Assembly: GCA_034440175.1 (NCBI GenBank)
Contig: JAWXBO010000134.1
Location: 3,080-67,079 of the forward strand
Direction of reading: 5' to 3'
Source of the DNA: SZUA-430 sp034440175
Lineage (GTDB): Bacteria > Pseudomonadota > Alphaproteobacteria > Micropepsales > Micropepsaceae
Length of the DNA stretch: 64,000 nucleotides
The notes beneath the pieces are model-generated. The model was given only the letters and a program-made list of their open reading frames with translations. It did not search any database and was not told the DNA's origin. Below are positions 59,840 through 64,000 of the stretch, one piece after another (positions within the stretch are counted from its first letter, which is position 1; each line of letters starts with the position of its first letter). The position numbers were made by a program, and so were the translations under genes.

Positions 59840-60669
59840 GTCCACTGGTGACGACCGATTGGCTGGCTGAGCACTTGCGAGCCCCCGATCTGCGCATCGT
59901 CGATGCGTCCTGGTATTTGCCTGACGCGAAGCGCGATCCACGGGCCGAGTACCTCAACTCACATATCCCCGGCGCGGTGTTCTTCGACATTGATGCCATA
60001 GCGGACAAATCCTCGCCCTATCCGCACATGCTTGCACCGCCTGAACAATTTGCCAGCCAGATGAAAAAGCTCGGGTTGGGAAATGGCCACCGCATTATTG
60101 TGTATGACGGTGCTGGCTTGTTCTCTGCCGCGCGTGTCTGGTGGACCTTTCGCGCAATGGGTCATGAAGAGGTATTCGTGCTCGACGGCGGATTCCCCAA
60201 GTGGGTCGCAGAGAAACGCCCGGTAGAAGATTATCAACCGGTTCATAGCGAACGCCACTTCACGCCGCGCCCCAATCATTTGCTCATGCGCGATGCCTCG
60301 CAGATGGTGAACAACATTGCATCAAAGCGTGAGCAAGTCGCCGATGCCCGTTCCCCCGCCCGCTTCAATGCGACCGATCCTGAAACGAGGCCGGGTGTAC
60401 GGGGCGGACACATCCCCGGTGCGAAAAACCTGCACTACTCAAAGCTGATCAACGCCGACGGCACTCTGCGCGCGCCCGAAGCGCTCGCCGATTTATTTCG
60501 TACGGCGGGGATTGATGTGGCCAGGCCCATCGCTGCCAGTTGCGGCTCGGGCGTCACGGCGTCGATCATCTTGCTGGCGCTCAAAACGATGGGGGCACCG
60601 GACGGCGCCCTTTATGACGGGTCCTGGGTGGAATGGGGCTCGCGCCACGATCTGCCGCTGGAAACATGA
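59836..60669 (+). CDS. sseA: 3-Mercaptopyruvate sulfurtransferase
   Basis: A 277-aa protein with two rhodanese domains. The N-terminal one (LVTTDWLAEHLRAPDLRIV) is inactive; the C-terminal active loop CGSGVTAS has Cys236, and this CGSGVT form marks mercaptopyruvate rather than thiosulfate sulfurtransferases. The ATG at 59836 overlaps the cysK stop (ATGA), preferred to one 18 nt upstream. Confidence 0.93.
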   Translation: MSPLVTTDWLAEHLRAPDLRIVDASWYLPDAKRDPRAEYLNSHIPGAVFFDIDAIADKSSPYPHMLAPPEQFASQMKKLGLGNGHRIIVYDGAGLFSAARVWWTFRAMGHEEVFVLDGGFPKWVAEKRPVEDYQPVHSERHFTPRPNHLLMRDASQMVNNIASKREQVADARSPARFNATDPETRPGVRGGHIPGAKNLHYSKLINADGTLRAPEALADLFRTAGIDVARPIAASCGSGVTASIILLALKTMGAPDGALYDGSWVEWGSRHDLPLET

Positions 60670-61199
60670 CACCGCCGCCGATCCTGATTACGATCACGAA
60701 GCTAGAGATGAAGGCGCGTCCAGCAACGCTGCGCCCGCATTTGCGGCACGACCAGGACGGCGGCCGCTTGATGCTGCTGAAGGCACGGCGCATACCTGTG
60801 CATTTCTATCGGTATCTTTACGACACCGTTGGCCGCGAACATGTCTGGGTCGAACGTCGGCGCATGAGCGACGATACGCTTGCCGCCATCGTGCAGGACG
60901 AGCGGGTCGAGATATTCGTGCTCTATTGCGATGGGGCGCCGGCGGGCTATTTCGAACTCGATTTGCGAGGCCCACCCGATGCTGAGCTTTCGTACTTCGG
61001 ACTGATCGCGGATTTTATCGGGCGGGGGCTGGGCGGTTTCCTGCTCGCCACAGCCATCGAGACCGCCTGGTCAAAACCAATCGAGCGGCTTTGGGTACAC
61101 ACCAACACGCTCGATCACCCCCGCGCGCTGCCCCTGTACCAAAAAATGGGGTTTGTGCCGTACGCGCAAGAGAAAGCCGAGATCGTTCCGATCGACTAA
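60666..61199 (+). CDS. GNAT-family N-acetyltransferase
   Basis: A 177-aa acetyltransferase. VEIFVLYCDGAPAGYFEL and ADFIGRGLGGFLLATAIE (motif A, acetyl-CoA binding) and WVHTNTLDHPRALPLYQKM with FVPYAQEK (motif B) are clear. The substrate is unknown. ATGA overlap with sseA; third gene of the operon. Confidence 0.9.
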   Translation: MTPPPILITITKLEMKARPATLRPHLRHDQDGGRLMLLKARRIPVHFYRYLYDTVGREHVWVERRRMSDDTLAAIVQDERVEIFVLYCDGAPAGYFELDLRGPPDAELSYFGLIADFIGRGLGGFLLATAIETAWSKPIERLWVHTNTLDHPRALPLYQKMGFVPYAQEKAEIVPID

Positions 61200-61205
61200 C
61201 CTTTC

Positions 61206-61625
61206 TTACTTGGATTGCACCATTTCCTTTTCCAGTACGGCCGACGCGAGGGCGGGAAGTCCATCAAAAGCTGCGAACCAGCCCAGTACAAGTTTGCCGT
61301 CGCGCTGCGTTATGATCAGCAGGCCGTTGATGCAGCCGCGTTCCACATCGCTGTTCAACGCACCGTAGGTGATTTTTTCCCGAAAGATAACGTAGCCTCC
61401 GGCAGCATCACCAATCTTCTCGAGTGACCCACCGCAGTTCAGTGATGGATATGAAGTTGTACCCCCGGACCCTTTGAGGCTCAGCGCCATCGAATAGCGG
61501 CTCTCCTGGTCTGGATCGACTTGACGCATTTCGCCTGCCCAGTGGCCGGAGAGATTTGCGTCGCCGGCCCAAGCCAATTGATTCAGCATGACTGCCAAAC
61601 TCACGGCGATGACAACAAAGCGCAT
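61206..61625 (-). CDS. Secreted hypothetical protein
   Basis: A 139-aa protein with a signal peptide (MRFVVIAVSLAVMLNQLAWA). The mature part includes LSGHWAGEMRQVDPDQESR, TSYPSLNCGGSLEKIGDAA and ERGCINGLLIITQRDGKLV, with two Cys that could form a disulfide. Not recognised. It is 12 bp downstream of aapP on the same strand and converges with the GNAT gene. Confidence 0.7.
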   Translation of the reverse strand: MRFVVIAVSLAVMLNQLAWAGDANLSGHWAGEMRQVDPDQESRYSMALSLKGSGGTTSYPSLNCGGSLEKIGDAAGGYVIFREKITYGALNSDVERGCINGLLIITQRDGKLVLGWFAAFDGLPALASAVLEKEMVQSK

Positions 61626-61637
61626 GATGAACTCCTC

Positions 61638-62390
61638 CTATCTCAGTATCTGTGCCAGAAATTCCTTTGTCCGGGCGCTCTTGGGGTTGTTGAAAAAATC
61701 GTCCGGCGCGGCCACTTCCACGATCTCTCCGACGTCCATAAACACAATGCGGTTGGCGACGGTGCGTGCGAAGCCCATTTCGTGCGTGACCACGAGCATG
61801 GTCATGCCTGTGCCTGCCAACTCGACCATTGTCTCCAGCACTTCCTTGATCATTTCGGGGTCAAGGGCGCTGGTGGGTTCGTCGAACAGCATGATGCGCG
61901 GCTGCATCGTCAGCGCGCGCGCGATGGCGACCCGTTGCTGCTGGCCGCCAGACAATTGCCCGGGGTACTTGCTCGCCTGCTCTGGAATATGGACACGCTC
62001 GAGATATTGCATCGCCAGCGCCTCAGCCTCTTTCTTCGGCAGATGCTTGACCCACATCGGCGCCAGCGTGCAATTTTCAAGCACAGTGAGATGCGGGAAC
62101 AGATTGAATTGCTGGAACACCATGCCGACATTGGCGCGTACGACATCGATCTTGCCCACTTCCCCGGTCAGCTCGGCGCCTTCGACGATCACCCTGCCTT
62201 CCTGATGCCGCTCCAATCCGTTGATGCAGCGGATGAGGGTCGACTTGCCCGAACCCGATGGCCCGCAAATGACCAGGCGCTCACCCCTTAGAACGGTCAG
62301 ATTGATATCGCGCAGCGCCTGAAAGGTCTTGAACCATTTGTTAAGGCCGATGATTTCAACGGCAGCGCCGGTCTTGAGGTCAACAGTCAC
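61638..62390 (-). CDS. aapP: General L-amino acid ABC transporter ATP-binding protein
   Basis: A 250-aa ATPase. Walker A CGPSGSGKSTLIRCING, signature LSGGQQQRVAIARAL, and Walker B RIMLFDEPTSALDPEM are intact; the H-loop is in VVTHEMGFARTV. Proteins of this type energise AapQM uptake of many amino acids. It overlaps aapM by 4 nt. Confidence 0.94.
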   Translation of the reverse strand: MTVDLKTGAAVEIIGLNKWFKTFQALRDINLTVLRGERLVICGPSGSGKSTLIRCINGLERHQEGRVIVEGAELTGEVGKIDVVRANVGMVFQQFNLFPHLTVLENCTLAPMWVKHLPKKEAEALAMQYLERVHIPEQASKYPGQLSGGQQQRVAIARALTMQPRIMLFDEPTSALDPEMIKEVLETMVELAGTGMTMLVVTHEMGFARTVANRIVFMDVGEIVEVAAPDDFFNNPKSARTKEFLAQILR

Positions 62391-63481
62391 CGCCGCTCTC
62401 CCGCCTGCAAATTATCCTCCAGCGCCTTCGCATAGCGCGACATGCTGAAACACATGACCCAGAACAAGGCCCCGGCAAACACATATCCCGTCATGGCGGT
62501 ATTGGGTGTGGCCCACTCGGCGTCGGCGTTGCCGGCCTGAACTATACCCAGCAGATCATAGAAACCGATGATGGACACCAACGAAGTGTCTTTGAGAAGG
62601 CCAATGAAGTTCCCGACGATATTGGGCAGAGACAGCCGCAGCGCTTGTGGAAGAATTACAAACGCCATCGAGCGCCAATAGCCCAGACCTACGGCGGCGG
62701 CAGCCTCATACTGGCCCTTGCTGATGGCTTGCAATCCTCCGCGGACGACCTCGGCCATATAGGCCGAAGAAAACAGCGCCACGGCGATCAGGGCGCTGAG
62801 AAGCTTGTTGATCGTCATCCCGTCCGGCATGAACAGGGGCAGCATGTTGGCCGACATGAACAGCACCGTAATCAACGGCACACCGCGCCACAGTTCAATG
62901 AACGCGACGCACAACCCCTTGACCACCGGCAAGTCGGAGCGGCGGCCCAGGGCCAGCACAATCCCTAACGGCAAAGAGACGACGATGCCCGTCACCGCGA
63001 CAACCAAGGTGATCAACAACCCGCCCCACTTTTCGATCGGAACGTGCACAAGCCCAAAGCCACCCACCAAAAGCACAAAGGCCACAATTGGAAAGACAGC
63101 GACCATGAGGGCGCCAACGTAAATTTTTCCGGGCGTTCCTGGAACCGTCAGCCAAGCCAACCCCAGGCCAAGAATGATAAAAACAACATCGACGCGCCAA
63201 CGCTCGGCCACATCATAGAAGCCGTAGACGATCTGACCTGAGCGCTCGATGATGAAAGGCCAGCACGCACCGTCCTCAAACGTCAGGCAGGCGTCGCGAC
63301 TGTTGCCGCTCCAGGCCGCATCAATGAACGCCCACTGCACAAACGGAACCACGGTTTGATAGATCAGAAAGGCTGCCACCAGCGTGAGGACGCTGTTGAA
63401 CGCCGAGGAGAACAAATTTTCGTGCATCCATTGAATGGGTCCGGGAACCCGGATGCGCGGTGGGCGCCTGAGTGCTGCCAT
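62387..63481 (-). CDS. aapM: General L-amino acid ABC transporter permease AapM
   Basis: A 364-aa permease with an N-terminal helix, a second cluster (VDVVFIILGLGLAWLTVPG) and the HisM-type core. The coupling motif EVVRGGLQAISKGQYEAAAA is followed by LGYWRSMAFVILPQALRLSL. The long N-terminal extension is typical for AapM. It lies between aapQ and aapP. Confidence 0.94.
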   Translation of the reverse strand: MAALRRPPRIRVPGPIQWMHENLFSSAFNSVLTLVAAFLIYQTVVPFVQWAFIDAAWSGNSRDACLTFEDGACWPFIIERSGQIVYGFYDVAERWRVDVVFIILGLGLAWLTVPGTPGKIYVGALMVAVFPIVAFVLLVGGFGLVHVPIEKWGGLLITLVVAVTGIVVSLPLGIVLALGRRSDLPVVKGLCVAFIELWRGVPLITVLFMSANMLPLFMPDGMTINKLLSALIAVALFSSAYMAEVVRGGLQAISKGQYEAAAAVGLGYWRSMAFVILPQALRLSLPNIVGNFIGLLKDTSLVSIIGFYDLLGIVQAGNADAEWATPNTAMTGYVFAGALFWVMCFSMSRYAKALEDNLQAGERR

Positions 63482-63485
63482 CGGC

Positions 63486-64000
63486 CTAGCGCTCCGTCAG
63501 CGCGATGCGCGCATTGTACCAGTTCATCGCCGAACTGGTGAGAAGGCTAAGTGTCAGATAGATGCCCATCGTGATGGCGATAATTTCGATGGCCTGTCCG
63601 GTTTGGTTGAGCGTGGTTCCGGCAAATACCGACACCAGGTCTGGATAGGCAATGGCTACCGCCAGCGAAGAGTTTTTGGTCAGATTGAGATATTGGCTGG
63701 TCAAGGGTGGAATGATCTGGCGCATGGCCTGGGGGACCAAAACCAGCCGCAAGATCGGTGAGCGTTTCAACCCAAGCGCCTGGGACGCTTCGATCTGTCC
63801 TTTGGCGACGCCTTGAATGCCGGCGCGTACAATCTCGGCGATGTAACTGGCGGTGTAGGTTGACAGCGCGATGACAAGGGCCATCAACTCAGGCAAGACA
63901 ACGATCCCGCCCTCGAAGTTGAAGCCCTCAAGCACCGGCCAGGTGAAGTGAAGCGGGAATCCCACCACGGCGCTGATGACCAACGCCGGAACAAATATCA
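63486..64000 (-). CDS. aapQ: AapQ permease, 5' part outside the window
   Basis: About 171 residues of the C-terminal part are visible. They carry the HisM-type coupling loop EIVRAGIQGVAKGQIEASQ followed by GLKRSPILRLVLVPQAMRQ, and the end SSAMNWYNARIALTER. The frame stays open to the window edge, so the start lies beyond 64000. Ends 4 bp before aapM. Confidence 0.9.
   Translation of the reverse strand, partial: IFVPALVISAVVGFPLHFTWPVLEGFNFEGGIVVLPELMALVIALSTYTASYIAEIVRAGIQGVAKGQIEASQALGLKRSPILRLVLVPQAMRQIIPPLTSQYLNLTKNSSLAVAIAYPDLVSVFAGTTLNQTGQAIEIIAITMGIYLTLSLLTSSAMNWYNARIALTER

Overview
The window reads as a chromosomal segment of an alphaproteobacterium with moderately high GC content. 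The evidence is the gene order ErpA / Dgt / SPOR protein / NagZ / ScpA / ScpB / TatABC / SerS / SurE / Pcm / M23 peptidase / YajC / SecD. Further support comes from a B12-dependent ribonucleotide reductase of the long (about 1236 aa) type, a PopZ-like DUF2497 protein beside ValS and TolC, AapQMP amino-acid transport genes, a CtrA-type site and GTTC-N7-GTTC (alphaproteobacterial LexA) sites. The order cannot be fixed from this sequence alone. Both window ends cut into the chromosome; the last gene (aapQ) is partial.

Layout. 0-5 kb: a VOC protein, glutaryl-CoA dehydrogenase and small envelope or lipoproteins. 4.4-8.2 kb: phenylacetyl-CoA epoxidase operon paaABCDE (minus strand). 8.2-11.4 kb: an accessory stretch with a membrane protein, a VOC gene broken by a nonsense codon, a DUF1428 gene, interspersed repeats and a gene remnant. 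11.4-15.6 kb: paaG, an SDR gene, and the EF-P module (efp on one strand, epmA-epmB on the other). 15.6-18.5 kb: a large M16 peptidase. 18.5-21 kb: a decayed island with an antitoxin, a broken toxin, a truncated restriction-type fragment and an SOS-like promoter. 21-25.7 kb: nrdJ with paired NrdR-like boxes and a small companion gene. 25.7-40.8 kb: the conserved envelope, secretion and cell-division cluster, nearly all on the minus strand. 40.9-51 kb: erpA, a cupin, xthA, repeats, ilvD, a TTC38-like TPR protein and valS. 51-58.5 kb: popZ, tolC, a degenerate Pcm paralogue, two tRNAs (Cys, Asn), a TMEM43/DUF3095 pair, DUF2239 and a histidine phosphatase. 58.8-61.6 kb: cysK-sseA-GNAT operon and a secreted protein. 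61.6-64 kb: aapP-aapM-aapQ'.

How the genes work together. paaABCDE makes the ring epoxide of phenylacetyl-CoA and PaaG isomerises it to the oxepin; gcdH feeds glutaryl-CoA to crotonyl-CoA. EpmB isomerises lysine and EpmA attaches it to Lys34 of EF-P. TatABC, YajC and SecD export proteins; ScpAB act in chromosome condensation; PopZ organises the cell pole. CysK and SseA handle sulfur.

The most unusual signal is non-coding. Three intergenic loci (20.15, 25.1 and 42.9 kb) share the same arrangement: a -35 box, a GTTC-N7-GTTC site lying over the -10, and, 29-39 nt further on, the 12-mer GCTGCGACTTGA. No clear protein gene follows any of them. Other points worth attention are a CtrA-box-to-terminator unit that could make a short RNA (56.53-56.63 kb), a DUF3095 protein with nucleotide-cyclase-like motifs paired with a TMEM43-like membrane protein, and a family of about 136-bp palindromic repeats in four copies.
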